Of a stretch of DNA of 64,000 nt, positions 55,494 through 64,000 are shown one piece after another; the stretch's first letter is position 1; each line of letters begins with the position of its first letter. The DNA comes from Bdellovibrio bacteriovorus (GTDB lineage: Bacteria; Bdellovibrionota; Bdellovibrionia; Bdellovibrionales; Bdellovibrionaceae), in assembly GCF_001592745.1 (NCBI RefSeq), contig NZ_LUKD01000006.1, positions 166,120-230,119 on the forward strand, read 5' to 3'. Under the pieces are notes generated by a model, which saw nothing but the letters and a program-made list of their open reading frames with translations, ran no database searches and had not been told where the DNA came from. The position numbers and the translations under genes are program-made.

Positions 55494-56174
55494 TCAGACC
55501 CACACTCCATCTTTCATTCGGTATACTTTTGGAAACTTTGTCGCAAAGGTCAAATCATGCGTCACCACCACCAACGCGAGCTTCATTTCTTCCTTCAGGC
55601 GGAAGAACAACTCTTGAATCTTTCCGCTCGTCTGCGAATCCAAATTTCCTGTGGGTTCGTCGGCGAAAAGAATCTTCGGATGTCGCACCAAGGCACGCGC
55701 AATCGCGACCCGCTGCAACTCCCCGCCGGAAAGTTGATTGGGATAATGTTCTCGACGCTCAGCAAGACCCATGAACTCTAAAAGATGCAAAGCTTTTTCA
55801 CGTGCCGCCTTCGGGGCTTCACCCGCCACGCGACAAGGGATCATGATGTTTTCTAAGGCCGTGAACTCGCCTAACAGATGATGGAACTGGAATACAAATC
55901 CCATTTCTGCGTTACGAAAACGAGACAACTCATCATCACTCATCGCCAAAAGATCGCGGCCTTCACAAAAAAGTTCGCCCTTATTTGGACGATCCAAAGT
56001 TCCCATGATTTGGAGGAGCGTACTTTTACCTGCTCCTGAGGATCCCAGGATGGCCAAAGCTTCGCCCTCTTTGATTTCTAGGCTGATTCCACGAAGAATT
56101 TCTAATTCCCCCGTGCCCTGGCTGTAGGATTTGTGAATATCAACGGCTTTTAAAAATACATGAGTGTCATTCAT
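55494..56174 (-). CDS. lolD: LolD, lipoprotein release ABC ATPase
   Basis: 226 residues. Walker [10 protein letters not shown]-loop [13 protein letters not shown], signature [15 protein letters not shown], Walker [13 protein letters not shown] and His switch VVTHD. LolD powers the LolCE complex that releases outer-membrane lipoproteins from the inner membrane. Its ATG lies within the end of the lolC/E gene (eight-base overlap). [11 protein letters not shown] is the LolD-typical extension. Confidence 0.95.
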   Translation of the reverse strand: MNDTHVFLKAVDIHKSYSQGTGELEILRGISLEIKEGEALAILGSSGAGKSTLLQIMGTLDRPNKGELFCEGRDLLAMSDDELSRFRNAEMGFVFQFHHLLGEFTALENIMIPCRVAGEAPKAAREKALHLLEFMGLAERREHYPNQLSGGELQRVAIARALVRHPKILFADEPTGNLDSQTSGKIQELFFRLKEEMKLALVVVTHDLTFATKFPKVYRMKDGVWV

Positions 56175-57402
56175 TGCGAAGCCCTTCTACTGGGTTCAAT
56201 CGGCCGCCGCGACGAGCTGGCGCCAATGTGGCGATGAAACAAATCAAAAGTGTAGCGATAACAATCGCGATGGAATCAACAAAACGGATGTTCACGTCGA
56301 TAGAATCCAGACGATAAACTTCACCGGCAACAAGCCCTAAACGACTTTGCGCGAAGTTGAAGAGCAGGCAAAGAATAAATCCTAAGATAAACCCAAAGAA
56401 CAAACCAATCCCGCCCATGAAAAGCCCTTGGAAGGCGAAGATCTTAATAATGTCTTTTCGCGAAAGACCGACGGTTTTTAAAATCGCAATGTCTTTATAG
56501 CGACGAACAACGTTCACCAGCAACGTGGACGAGACGTTGAACGCCGCCACCAAAGTGATAATCAAAACAACAAAGAAAATTCCGGGACGTTCTACGCTGA
56601 CGGCTTCGAAAAGATTTTCGTTAGAGTCTCTCCAGTCGCGCACCCAGTATGGTGAACCCAAGACATGACTTAAATTGAAAGCAGCTTGGCGTGCATAGTC
56701 CACGTCTTCAAATCGCAGAAGTAAACCGGAATAGCGATCACCAATGTCAGCTAGTTTTTGTGTCGCTGCAAGATCGCTGAGAATGAATCTTTCGTTCCAA
56801 TCGTATTTTCCTAAATCCAGAATGCCTTGCAGTTGGAATTCCCCCACACGGCGCTGGAATTTTGACGGATCTACGGCGTCAGCAACAGGAACGACCACAC
56901 GAAAACGATCACCGACTTTTAAATTCATTTTTGCGGCCAGGCCCTTACCCATCAAAACCAACGGAACCTCGGCCTCGGATGAAGAACTTAAATCGACTGA
57001 GCCACTCATCACACGACTTTTGAAATTTAAAACTTTTCCAACTTCTTGAGTGTCCACACCCTGAATCAGGATTCCAGAGATTTTTCCTTGATGAGCTAGA
57101 ACCGCTTCAATAAAGACGAAGCGTGAAGACCCCACCAATGTGGGCTCTGCTTTTTTAATCCGCTCTTCAAGTTCTTTATAGTCATCAGGAAAACGCGAGC
57201 GCTTTACAACTTGAGCGTGTCCGGAAACATCGGCCATCGCATGCTTCAGCGTGGATTCAAAACCACTCATCACGGCCATCGATGCCACTAGAGCCGCCAC
57301 TCCTAAAACAAGTCCCAAAAGAGATAACGGTGCTGATCCCCCGAAAAGAGTTTTCCGAGAAATCAAAAGTCGCCATGCAATCCACATTAAGGACTTATTC
57401 AC
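56167..57402 (-). CDS. lolC: LolC/LolE-type lipoprotein transport permease
   Basis: 411 residues, four membrane helices (about residues 25-48, 270-295, 322-350, 375-398) with a large periplasmic MacB-like domain after the first. GLVLGVAALVASMAVMSGFE and RRYKDIAILKTVGLSRKDIIKIFAFQGLFMGGIG are family landmarks. Only one permease gene is present, so it may form a homodimer or act as LolF; a second copy elsewhere is possible. The start overlaps prfB by four bases. Confidence 0.9.
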   Translation of the reverse strand: MNKSLMWIAWRLLISRKTLFGGSAPLSLLGLVLGVAALVASMAVMSGFESTLKHAMADVSGHAQVVKRSRFPDDYKELEERIKKAEPTLVGSSRFVFIEAVLAHQGKISGILIQGVDTQEVGKVLNFKSRVMSGSVDLSSSSEAEVPLVLMGKGLAAKMNLKVGDRFRVVVPVADAVDPSKFQRRVGEFQLQGILDLGKYDWNERFILSDLAATQKLADIGDRYSGLLLRFEDVDYARQAAFNLSHVLGSPYWVRDWRDSNENLFEAVSVERPGIFFVVLIITLVAAFNVSSTLLVNVVRRYKDIAILKTVGLSRKDIIKIFAFQGLFMGGIGLFFGFILGFILCLLFNFAQSRLGLVAGEVYRLDSIDVNIRFVDSIAIVIATLLICFIATLAPARRGGRLNPVEGLRNE

Positions 57403-58530
57403 TGAGGTTTCGCCTCTGTGGTGATTTGGGATTTTAGATAAGCCATGATAAAGCCATCTAAATCTCCATCCATCACATCGTCCACTTGATTGGTTTCAAA
57501 GTCCGTGCGGTGGTCTTTCACCATTTGGTAAGGATGCATCACGTACGAACGGATTTGCGATCCCCATTCATTAGCTTTTTTCTGCGAGTTCATCGCGTCT
57601 TTTTCCGCGTTGCGCTTTTCAATTTCCAATTCGTAAAGGCGCGCTTTCAACATCTTCATCGCCTTTTCTCTATTTTGGATTTGCGAACGTTCCATTTGGC
57701 AGGACACTACGATGCCTGTCGGAATATGATACATACGAACGGCAGAGTCGGTCTTATTCACGTGCTGTCCACCGGCTCCACTAGAGCGGAAAGTTTCAAC
57801 GCGCGTGTCTTCCGGACGAACTTCAATATTGATGTCGTCGTCGACCTCGGCCCATGCAAACACGGACGCAAAAGAAGTGTGTCGACGAGCATTGGAGTCA
57901 AACGGAGAAATACGCACCAGACGATGAACGCCCGATTCGGCTTTCAAGTAACCATAGGCGTAAGGTCCTTCGACTAAAAGAGTGCAGGATTTGATGCCCG
58001 CGCCTTCGCCTTCGGTCATCTCGACAACGCTGACTTTATAGCCGTGCTTGTCGGCATAGCGTGTGTACATACGAAGCAGCATCTCGGCCCAATCACAGGA
58101 CTCGGTCCCGCCGGCGCCAGAGTTGATCGATAAGTAAGCACTGTTGGTATCAAGTTCGCCGTTGAGAACTCGTTTTAATTCTAAATCTTGGCCGTATTTT
58201 TCTAACGAATCGACTTCGGCTTTCACTTCACTGAAGCTGCCCTCATCTTGAGCCTCCATTGCCATTTCCAAAAGAACTTTGGCATCGCTCAGGCGATTGG
58301 CGAAAGAATCAAACTCTCCCACGGCTCTTTCAAGCAGGGTCTTTTCTTTATTGAGTTTTTGCATTTCTGCAGGCTTTTCCCACAGCGCGGGGTTTTCGGC
58401 TTGGATCGCAAGCTCGTCAAGACGCTTTTTCTTTTTATCTAGGTCAAAGATACCCCCGAAGTTCCGTCGAGAAACTTTCGAGAGCGCCGATTCTGCTTTT
58501 GATTTCCGATGATTCAGTAACGATAGACAT
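57399..58530 (-). CDS. prfB: PrfB, peptide chain release factor 2, programmed +1 frameshift
   Basis: The N-terminal frame runs from ATG 58530 for 28 codons to CTT and an in-frame TGA at 58446-58444; translation then shifts +1 and continues to 57399, about 376 residues in all. The slip region has CGG GGG TAT CTT TGA C, the classical RF2 site with its internal GGGGG. The rest has the GGQ motif (FRSSGAGGQHVNKTDSA) for peptide release and the SPF anticodon tripeptide (RISPFDSNA) for UGA and UAA. The short first frame alone would look like a pseudogene but is not. It is coupled to lolC by ATGA. Confidence 0.95.
58443..58458 (-). promoter_or_regulatory. prfB programmed +1 frameshift site
   Basis: Minus strand GGGGG at 58457-58453, slippery CTT at 58449-58447 and TGA C at 58446-58443. 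RF2 senses its own level here: low RF2 stalls at UGA and the ribosome slips forward (established for prfB). Confidence 0.9.
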
Positions 58531-58537
58531 AGGCCCC

Positions 58538-58565
58538 AGTGTATCTGGGGGACCTAGTCTGTCAA
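58538..58565 (-). promoter_or_regulatory. prfB promoter with palindrome over -10
   Basis: On the minus strand TTGACA (58560-58565), 16-base spacer, TACACT (58538-58543). The ATG of prfB is at 58530, so the expected transcript start falls on or next to the start codon. A six-base inverted repeat CCCCAG-N5-CTGGGG (58534-58550) straddles the -10. Confidence 0.65.
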
Positions 58566-58609
58566 GAAAAACGCCTCCGCGAGCAGGGAGGGGAAAGCTC
58601 TCGGAGGCG
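58564..58609 (-). terminator. strong terminator upstream of prfB
   Basis: Stem CGCCTCCG / CGGAGGCG (58572-58579 with 58602-58609), continued by GAGC / GCTC after one mismatch, followed on the minus strand by GTTTTTCTT. It ends the transcript coming from ybeY or from an RNA in 58611-58821. Confidence 0.8.
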
Positions 58610-58610
58610 A

Positions 58611-58821
58611 CAAGGGAGAACACTACTTCCCTATTACAATCTCGATGCCAGGGTGTACTCGTTCGACGAATTGCGAAATATACAAGTTTCAGAGCGGAAA
58701 CTGATGGACCCACCCCGGTTTCGCTTAAAACTTGATCAAATCAAGGAGCGCAAAGTGTCCTTTCCGAGGGGATCTTTTATTTTTTGATCTTAAGCAGCAA
58801 TATAGAAGAATTGAGCCTGAT
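58611..58821 (-). ncRNA. structured stretch between ybeY and prfB, candidate RNA
   Basis: 211 bases without an open frame, ending at the terminator. On the minus strand I see hairpins CTTGAT-TTG-ATCAAG, AGCGAAAC with GTTT-C-CGCT, and GGGAA with TTCTCCC. These may be the 3' untranslated part of the ybeY message or a separate small RNA. No known RNA family recognised. Confidence 0.3.
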
Positions 58822-59271
58822 TTAGGCAGAAAGTTTTTTCAAAAGCTTTTCGAAAACAGCGTCCTGGAGGTCGAACATTTCTTTGGCGTCCTTTTCATTG
58901 GTCTCATGGTCATAGCCCAATAAATGAAGAACTCCATGCAAAAGCATGTATCCCAATTCATGTTGAAAGCTGAGTTTATGTTCCTTTGCCTGGCGCTTTA
59001 GAACTTCAGGACACATGACAAGTTCCCCGAAAGAAATCGGGTCCATCGAGTCAAAACTAAGAACATCTGTGGCGTAGTCTTTTCCGCGGAACTCGAAATT
59101 GATTTTCTGCGCGGGCTTTTTATCTAAGAACACCAAAGTCAGTTCTTTTTTCGCGTGAGCGGCTTTAAGAATGCGACGTTTTTTAAGCTCACCGACCACT
59201 TCTTCCATCCACTCGGTGATAAATTTTCGAGGCACGGCGTGCTTAGATTCATTAACGATCAGAAGTTGCAT
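58822..59271 (-). CDS. ybeY: YbeY endoribonuclease
   Basis: 149 residues from ATG 59271 (MQLLIVNES, the family-typical start); a GTG at 59292 adds seven residues and is less likely. The zinc motif is HGVLHLLGYDHE (H-x3-H-x5-H), preceded by LSFDSMDPISFGELVMCPEVL. YbeY trims 16S rRNA and helps ribosome quality control. It overlaps the 7TM-HD gene upstream by 20 bases. Confidence 0.92.
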   Translation of the reverse strand: MQLLIVNESKHAVPRKFITEWMEEVVGELKKRRILKAAHAKKELTLVFLDKKPAQKINFEFRGKDYATDVLSFDSMDPISFGELVMCPEVLKRQAKEHKLSFQHELGYMLLHGVLHLLGYDHETNEKDAKEMFDLQDAVFEKLLKKLSA

Positions 59272-61660
59272 TGGTGTCGCCCAATCCACCACCCGCGCTG
59301 CGCGGATAGTCGATACGTTGATGGTAAATACCTAGAAGAATGCGCACGAAGGCGGCTTCGACTTTGGAAATATCTTTCAGGGTCAGATTACACTCGTCCA
59401 GCTGTGCATCCGAGAATTTTCTTTGGATGATATTTCGGACGATGTTTTGCAAACGTGCGGGCGTAGGTTCATCGAGGGAACGCGCTGCCGCTTCGATACT
59501 GTCAGCAAGCATGCAGAGCGCGGATTCACGGAATTGAGGTTTAGGACCTGGATAACGGAAGTCTTGATCGCTGATTTCTGGGTCGTCTTCTTTTTTTAGA
59601 TCCAAAGCTTTGTTGTAGAAATACGAAATCAACGTCGTTCCGTGATGCTGAACGATACCGTCTAAGATCGGCTTACCTAATTTATAAGCCATCCCCATCT
59701 CGATACCGTCTTTCACGTGCGCCACTAGCAAAGTCTTACTCATGAACGGAGAAATATGATCGTGAGGATTGTGTCCTGGTTTTTGATTTTCGATGAAGTA
59801 GTTCGCGTGTTCCATCTTCCCAATATCGTGGTAGTAGCACATGACTTTACCTAAGAGCGGATTGGCGCCGATCTCTTCAGCTGCGGCCTCCACCATCGAA
59901 CCCACCATCATGGAGTGATGATAGGTTCCCGGAGCCTTGACGATCATCTCTTTCAGTAGCGGATGATTTAAATTGCTGAGTTCAAGAAGTTTTACGTCCG
60001 TCGTGTAATTGAAGATAGATTCTAATAACGGAATGAACATCATCGTGACGAGCGCGCTGAAGATACCACCCAAGAACCCCGCCGGGATTGAAAGAAGGAT
60101 TTCCTTAAGTCCGCCCTCTTGATCAAACTTCGTCATCGTTAAAATGAACGCGATCATCAGGGCATTGACTACGCCCGTTCTGACGCCAGCGAAGTAAATG
60201 TCGTTACGAGTTTTGCAGTTGAAAACCCCGCGAGCTGCCGCGATACCACCGACCAAGCTGACAAACATGAAGCTGTAGTTGTAGTCGACCATGATACCTA
60301 GGCACACCGAAAGGAAGGCCGTGAAGAGCCACACGATTTCACCGTAGGAAATAAGGAGCCCCACCAACATAGGTCCCGCTGCGACCGGAGCCGCATACAA
60401 GAAGATCGCCGGAGGAATGATATGCCCCATTTTTGAAGCGAAGGCCGCGTCCGTGATGAACATGTAGATCTTCGTGAAAAGAATCGCGCCAAACGCGATG
60501 AGCATCATCACGGTCACATCTTTAAACTCGATTTTCACTTTGTTCATCGTGAAACGTTTTAGGTACGAGAAGAAAACTAGAATCGCCACGGAAAGCATCA
60601 AGGCCATTGAAAGCGCCATGATGTCTTTGCGTTTGTCTGCGCGAATGTTCTCGATTTGTTTAATGACGGCCATCTGACCCGGCTGAATGACGGAACCTTG
60701 AGAAATAATGGCTTGGTTCTTTTTAATCGTGATGGTTACCGGAATCACCGCATCGCGAGCGGCTTGTCTGCGGGAGGCGGTCTCTTGTTTGTTCAGTGTC
60801 AGATTCGGAACTAAAAGCGATCTCGCAAAATACAGAAGATTGGCCTGGTCACTTTCAGAAAATCTATTCAGGTCTTTTTTTGAATCGAACTCGAAATTTT
60901 CTGGCGCTTGCAGGTCTTGGATTTCTTCGCGCGGGATGGGGAACTCTTTACCCAAGTTGTTTTTATGCACGACGCGGGCTAGAACGCTAGCCTGATTGGC
61001 CGGGATAAAACGATCTGGGGCTTCCGCGATCTTTTTATCGTACCAGCTTTCCAAGTTACGAATGATGACAGCTTCAATTCTGGGAGTGAATTTAAGGTCA
61101 ATAAGCCATTCGAACATGAAGTCAGAAACCACCACTCCCAATTCTTTTTCGAACTGTTTTTTGTGCTGGAAGAACTCTTTCACCTGACGGCGGTGCTCGG
61201 CCGGTGTCGATGACCATTTCGTTTCGCGATAGTAAGCGCGCATGGTTCTAAAAGAGTGAATCAAATTGACGGAAACTCTTTCAAAGACACTTGTGTCGTA
61301 ATCGTAAACGATCGGCACGGAGTATTCGGCTTTAAAGCGCTTTTCCTCGGTGGTGACCTCGTCGGTCATTTCAAAACCGATTGGCGAAACCACATCGAAT
61401 TTTGCGACATCGCCGACATTGAAATTATAAGGAACATCAAATTGGTAGAAAATCGTGTAAGAAAGAAGGACGCAGTAAAGGAAGATCAAGGCAGCACGGC
61501 GGATGAAGAATTTTTCTTCCATCACCTGAACGATGCGACCAAAGAAGGTTTTCTCTAGGCCAATGGAATCCACCCAGTCTAAGAACTTAAGACTGTGATC
61601 CTCATAGTTAACACGAGTCGTAGGACTCTCGCCTTTTTTAGTTTGCTTACCTCGCTGCAT
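59252..61660 (-). CDS. 7TM-HD phosphohydrolase (PgpH/YqfF family)
   Basis: 802 residues. A first membrane helix (about 53-72), a 7TMR-HDED extracytoplasmic domain (about 75-345), seven membrane helices (about 350-560) and a C-terminal HDIG domain: TYHHSMMVGSMVEAAAEEIG, CYYHDIGKMEHANYFIENQ, VQHHGTTLISYFYNKA. The family hydrolyses cyclic di-AMP in Firmicutes; the ligand here is not proven. Start has GAGG-like purines upstream. It is divergent from mazG and leads the ybeY transcript. Confidence 0.88.
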   Translation of the reverse strand: MQRGKQTKKGESPTTRVNYEDHSLKFLDWVDSIGLEKTFFGRIVQVMEEKFFIRRAALIFLYCVLLSYTIFYQFDVPYNFNVGDVAKFDVVSPIGFEMTDEVTTEEKRFKAEYSVPIVYDYDTSVFERVSVNLIHSFRTMRAYYRETKWSSTPAEHRRQVKEFFQHKKQFEKELGVVVSDFMFEWLIDLKFTPRIEAVIIRNLESWYDKKIAEAPDRFIPANQASVLARVVHKNNLGKEFPIPREEIQDLQAPENFEFDSKKDLNRFSESDQANLLYFARSLLVPNLTLNKQETASRRQAARDAVIPVTITIKKNQAIISQGSVIQPGQMAVIKQIENIRADKRKDIMALSMALMLSVAILVFFSYLKRFTMNKVKIEFKDVTVMMLIAFGAILFTKIYMFITDAAFASKMGHIIPPAIFLYAAPVAAGPMLVGLLISYGEIVWLFTAFLSVCLGIMVDYNYSFMFVSLVGGIAAARGVFNCKTRNDIYFAGVRTGVVNALMIAFILTMTKFDQEGGLKEILLSIPAGFLGGIFSALVTMMFIPLLESIFNYTTDVKLLELSNLNHPLLKEMIVKAPGTYHHSMMVGSMVEAAAEEIGANPLLGKVMCYYHDIGKMEHANYFIENQKPGHNPHDHISPFMSKTLLVAHVKDGIEMGMAYKLGKPILDGIVQHHGTTLISYFYNKALDLKKEDDPEISDQDFRYPGPKPQFRESALCMLADSIEAAARSLDEPTPARLQNIVRNIIQRKFSDAQLDECNLTLKDISKVEAAFVRILLGIYHQRIDYPRSAGGGLGDTNATSDR

Positions 61661-61759
61661 ATCCAGTTTTCTACCGTATCCTGTTTTGCGAAAATTGTCG
61701 AAATCACTCTGTAATTGTGCTAGCTATGAAGAGATTCCATCAGAAAGTCGAGGCTCCTT

Positions 61760-62587
61760 ATGGCTGCAATTCCAACTAACTTACGTCAAATTGAGTCCTT
61801 AGTCGAGATCGTGGCGCGTCTACGCGGTCCCGACGGCTGCCCTTGGGATAAAGAGCAGACTCACGAGTCTTTGACTCAGTACGCAATCGAAGAGACCCAT
61901 GAACTGGTGGAGGTCCTTGAATATCCGAGTGGCGCTTTAAAAGATCAAAAGATGAAGGAAGAACTGGGAGATGTGCTTTTCCAGGTGGTTTTGCACGCGC
62001 AATTGGCTTCAGAACGTGGAGCTTTCACTTTAGAAGATGTGATTTCATCCATTGCAGAGAAGCTTTTACGCCGTCATCCGCATGTGTTTGGTGACACCAA
62101 GGTGGAGGACTCTGCTGAAGTTGTTCGCAATTGGGATGAGATAAAAAAGGCTGAGAAGGCGGCTACTCAAACTGGTGCGGCGCCTGTTTCACCTTATGCT
62201 TTGAATGTGCCTCCCCTTCCCGCTTTGCAACGCGCTTACAAAATCGGCAAACGCACTGAGAAGTTGGCATTTGATTGGGAAGATGCTGAAGGTGCTATGA
62301 ATAAGGTGGAAGAGGAATTCGCCGAACTTCGTGAAGCGATCGATGAGGGCACCGATGAACAGGTGCAGGCGGAACTCGGGGATGTTTTATTTTCTTTAGC
62401 GCAGCTGAGTCGCCATTTGGATTTAGAACCGGAACAGATTCTACGTCGCGGGAATGTGAAATTTGAGACGCGGTTTAATAAGATGGTCGAATTGGCCGCT
62501 GCGGATGGGGTTGATTGGGGCTCTTTGAGCATGGATGATAAGGATAAGTATTGGGTGAAGGCGAAGGAGATTTTGAGGGGGAAGTAG
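61760..62587 (+). CDS. mazG: MazG nucleoside triphosphate pyrophosphohydrolase
   Basis: 275 residues, two MazG domains. First: GPDGCPWDKEQTHESLTQYAIEETHELVE, EELGDVLFQVVLHAQ (Glu-x-x-Glu and Glu-x-x-Asp magnesium ligands). Second: KVEEEFAELREAIDEG and AELGDVLFSLAQLSRHL. It cleaves NTPs, and may lower ppGpp during starvation (known for E. coli). GAGG precedes the ATG. Confidence 0.95.
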   Translation: MAAIPTNLRQIESLVEIVARLRGPDGCPWDKEQTHESLTQYAIEETHELVEVLEYPSGALKDQKMKEELGDVLFQVVLHAQLASERGAFTLEDVISSIAEKLLRRHPHVFGDTKVEDSAEVVRNWDEIKKAEKAATQTGAAPVSPYALNVPPLPALQRAYKIGKRTEKLAFDWEDAEGAMNKVEEEFAELREAIDEGTDEQVQAELGDVLFSLAQLSRHLDLEPEQILRRGNVKFETRFNKMVELAAADGVDWGSLSMDDKDKYWVKAKEILRGK

Positions 62588-62709
62588 GCGTTTGTTTAAG
62601 AGGTTTAGGTGCTATTGCCAAGACTCCGATTGCAGCAGTCCTGGCTTTTCTCTTATTTTTCACTCCTACAGGTACTCAAGATATACCTATACGCTATCAA
62701 CTCTTGGAT

Positions 62710-63630
62710 TTATCTAAATCGCAGGCCAGACTCCATACGGTACTTCAACCTATTATGTTGGGCACAGAGTACCTGGAGATTTTCTAACGAATTATCACCA
62801 CCACTCCAGCGCGGTTGAATATGATCTACTTGCAACAGCCAAGTACTTCCGCAGATTTTTCCTGTTGATGGGATTTTGAACTGACAGCAGGGTTGTTTTG
62901 CGAGCATTAACTTCTTGACGCGATTGCTTACTGCCACGGTGGCAGTAACAAAATTTTCGACACTGGCATCATTACTCGACCCATCCGCGTTTTCATTTTT
63001 CAAAGGCCTAACTTTAGTTTTCTGAGTGATAATTTTATCACAAATATGTTCAATAAAATTTGGAATATCAGACGAAGATGATGAGTGTGCAAGAAGGGCT
63101 TGTGCCTGTTTCAGCTTTTCATATTGTTCTTTGGTCAATGTGAATTCTAAGCGAACACTTTCGTCAGCTTGTACTTTAGATACGGGAGCTTCAATTACGG
63201 GCAAATCAAAATAACTGGCGATCTCTTTTTGCGTCTCTTCGTGTCCCCGGTTGGCAATTTGACTCAAAAGTTCTTTTTTATCGTGTGCACTCACTTCCAC
63301 ATTACGTTCTTTAGCAACTTCTCTTGCCGCTCTTTGTAGCATCGAAATCTGGTTCAACTTTATCTCACCAGATTCAATTTTTTCTGCTGTCTCAGGAATT
63401 TCACGAAGAATTCGAGCAGCATCAATTCGCCTTTGCGCGCTTCCTCCACTATAACCGACTTCTTTGGTGAGATAATCAAAAAGACTGGGGTATCCCAGCT
63501 CTAAATAGGAACGTCGACCGTCGATCTCGGATATAGTGAAAAGAATAGATTTCAAAAGCTTGCGTTCATTGCTCGCAAGAGTTTTTATTCTTGAATCCAA
63601 TTCATTGTTTGTCATTTTTGAAATCGACAT
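62710..63630 (-). CDS. HNH endonuclease, DUF222-like multicopy type
   Basis: 306 residues. N-terminal half (LDSRIKTLASNERKLLKSILFTISEIDGRRSYLELGYPSLFDYLTKEV, then SGGSAQRRIDAARILREIPE) is the helical region of a family common in Bdellovibrio genomes. The C-terminal HNH domain has zinc cysteines (CCQFKIPSTGKICGST), VDHIQPRWSGGDNSLENLQVLCAQHN with the His/Asn residues of the nuclease. A perfect eight-base palindromic pair (62928-62948) lies inside codons for TATVAVS. Its target and role are unknown. Confidence 0.85.
   Translation of the reverse strand: MSISKMTNNELDSRIKTLASNERKLLKSILFTISEIDGRRSYLELGYPSLFDYLTKEVGYSGGSAQRRIDAARILREIPETAEKIESGEIKLNQISMLQRAAREVAKERNVEVSAHDKKELLSQIANRGHEETQKEIASYFDLPVIEAPVSKVQADESVRLEFTLTKEQYEKLKQAQALLAHSSSSSDIPNFIEHICDKIITQKTKVRPLKNENADGSSNDASVENFVTATVAVSNRVKKLMLAKQPCCQFKIPSTGKICGSTWLLQVDHIQPRWSGGDNSLENLQVLCAQHNRLKYRMESGLRFR
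62929..62947. repeat. palindromic repeat TACTGCC-N5-GGCAGTA, copy 2
   Basis: Spacer ACGGT; flanking T and A extend the arms to eight bases. Lies inside the HNH gene. Confidence 0.8.
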
Positions 63631-63865
63631 TCAACACCTCACCAATGCGCAGAACATATCATGGGTTTTAAATTGCTTTTCTAGACGTATTCCTCGAGAA
63701 CAAATGAACCACCCTTCAAACACTTCCACATTGCCCAGGCTGTGCAATATTGATTCAAGATTCATTTTTAAAATAAATTAGTGGATTCGTGTAACCATGG
63801 TCGTTTTACGGACAAGGGAAACTCGTCAAGAGCATTTCGACTAAATCTTGGTTTGTAATAAATGG

Positions 63866-63928
63866 TTATACTGCCATCGTGGCAGTACGCAATTGCGTCA
63901 AACAGGTCGCTAAGAATTTCGACCGAGT
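63866..63928 (+). pseudogene. fragment resembling part of the HNH gene
   Basis: From 63870, 29 of 32 bases match the HNH gene segment on the opposite orientation (ACTGCCA-C/T-CGTGGCAGTA-N-GCAAT-N-GCGTCAA). In plus frame it reads TAIVAVRNCVK followed by unrelated residues and a stop, against TATVAVSNRVK in the intact gene. It includes palindrome copy 3 (63869-63887). Degenerate remnant of a second copy, or a conserved site; inference. Confidence 0.5.
63869..63887. repeat. palindromic repeat TACTGCC-N5-GGCAGTA, copy 3
   Basis: Spacer ATCGT, arms identical to the other copies. A further left half (TACTGCC) lies at 63972-63978 without the right half. Confidence 0.75.
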
Positions 63929-63980
63929 AACATTCTGTTAGAAATGTTTTACTCTGAATGACGTGCGGCTCTACTGCCCG

Positions 63981-64000
63981 ATCTATCTATCTATCTATCT
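63981..64000. repeat. ATCT tetranucleotide tract
   Basis: Five ATCT units run to the window edge and may continue. The half-palindrome TACTGCC ends two bases before. No gene is seen in 63631-64000 other than the HNH-like fragment. Confidence 0.85.

Noticed and set aside
58444..58713. Short frame ending in TGA before prfB, as a broken gene
   Set aside because: The slip site and continuous homology show it is the first exon-like part of prfB read by +1 frameshift.
62928..62948. LexA-type SOS box from the TTAC...GTAA ends of the palindrome
   Set aside because: The reported Bdellovibrio SOS motif has a three-base spacer; here TTAC and GTAA are 13 bases apart and lie within a coding sequence.
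63981..64000. Start of a CRISPR-like array
   Set aside because: It is a simple tetranucleotide tract without spacers or cas genes.

Overview
The window is chromosomal DNA of a Gram-negative bacterium and most resembles Bdellovibrio (Bdellovibrionota). The reasons are the contiguous pilB, pilT-like, pilC, pilS, pilR cluster, a lipid A operon carrying a GnnA-like oxidoreductase (published B. bacteriovorus lipid A is built on diaminoglucose), an HNH endonuclease of a type I associate with Bdellovibrio, and many small envelope and stress proteins. No rRNA, CRISPR array, prophage or intact transposon is visible. Species assignment is inference.

Layout. 1-5 kb: tRNA-Leu(CAA) with a perfect 24-bp inverted repeat at its 3' end, a UbiG-type methyltransferase, and a large lipoprotein with a Calx-beta domain and 14 RCC1-like blades. 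5-9 kb: aldo/keto reductase, then an overlapping operon of a DUF1624-type membrane acyltransferase and two secreted serine-hydrolase (beta-lactamase fold) paralogues. 9-29 kb: an envelope and stress accessory region with carbonic anhydrase, several tiny membrane proteins, a DUF4142 protein, an RND pump with TolC but no adaptor, a divergent pair of eRF1-like (BaeRF/Host_attach) proteins, a KefG-KefB potassium efflux operon ending in a secreted Ppx/GppA-like protein, a DUF883 and YqjE-like pair, two DJ-1/PfpI proteins, a receiverless sigma-54 activator, an L,D-transpeptidase, a TruC-like enzyme, an M1 peptidase and a ferritin-like protein.

29-42 kb: type IV pilus assembly and its two-component control (pilB, a pseudo-PilT, pilC, pilS, pilR on the minus strand), a shikimate-dehydrogenase-like protein, ribF, and a CHASE2 histidine kinase overlapping its NtrC-type regulator. 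42-47 kb: two overlapping family 9 glycosyltransferases, a twin cyclic-nucleotide-binding protein and a glutathione S-transferase.

46-61.7 kb is the envelope-building block, all on the minus strand: a 7TM-HD phosphohydrolase, ybeY, prfB (with the classical programmed +1 frameshift), lolC/E, lolD, then from a good promoter bamA, ompH/skp, lpxA, gnnA-like, lpxB, lpxK, lpxL and a DUF3108 lipoprotein. Together these make lipid A, fold outer-membrane proteins and export lipoproteins. The window closes with mazG, an HNH endonuclease gene and nearby fragments resembling part of that gene, ending in an ATCT tetranucleotide tract.

The points I consider most worth following are the HNH-linked palindrome family, the pseudo-PilT inside the pilus operon, the GnnA-like gene between lpxA and lpxB, the 14-blade RCC1 lipoprotein, the inverted-repeat element ending in the tRNA CCA, and the apparently leaderless prfB with a palindrome over its -10 box.
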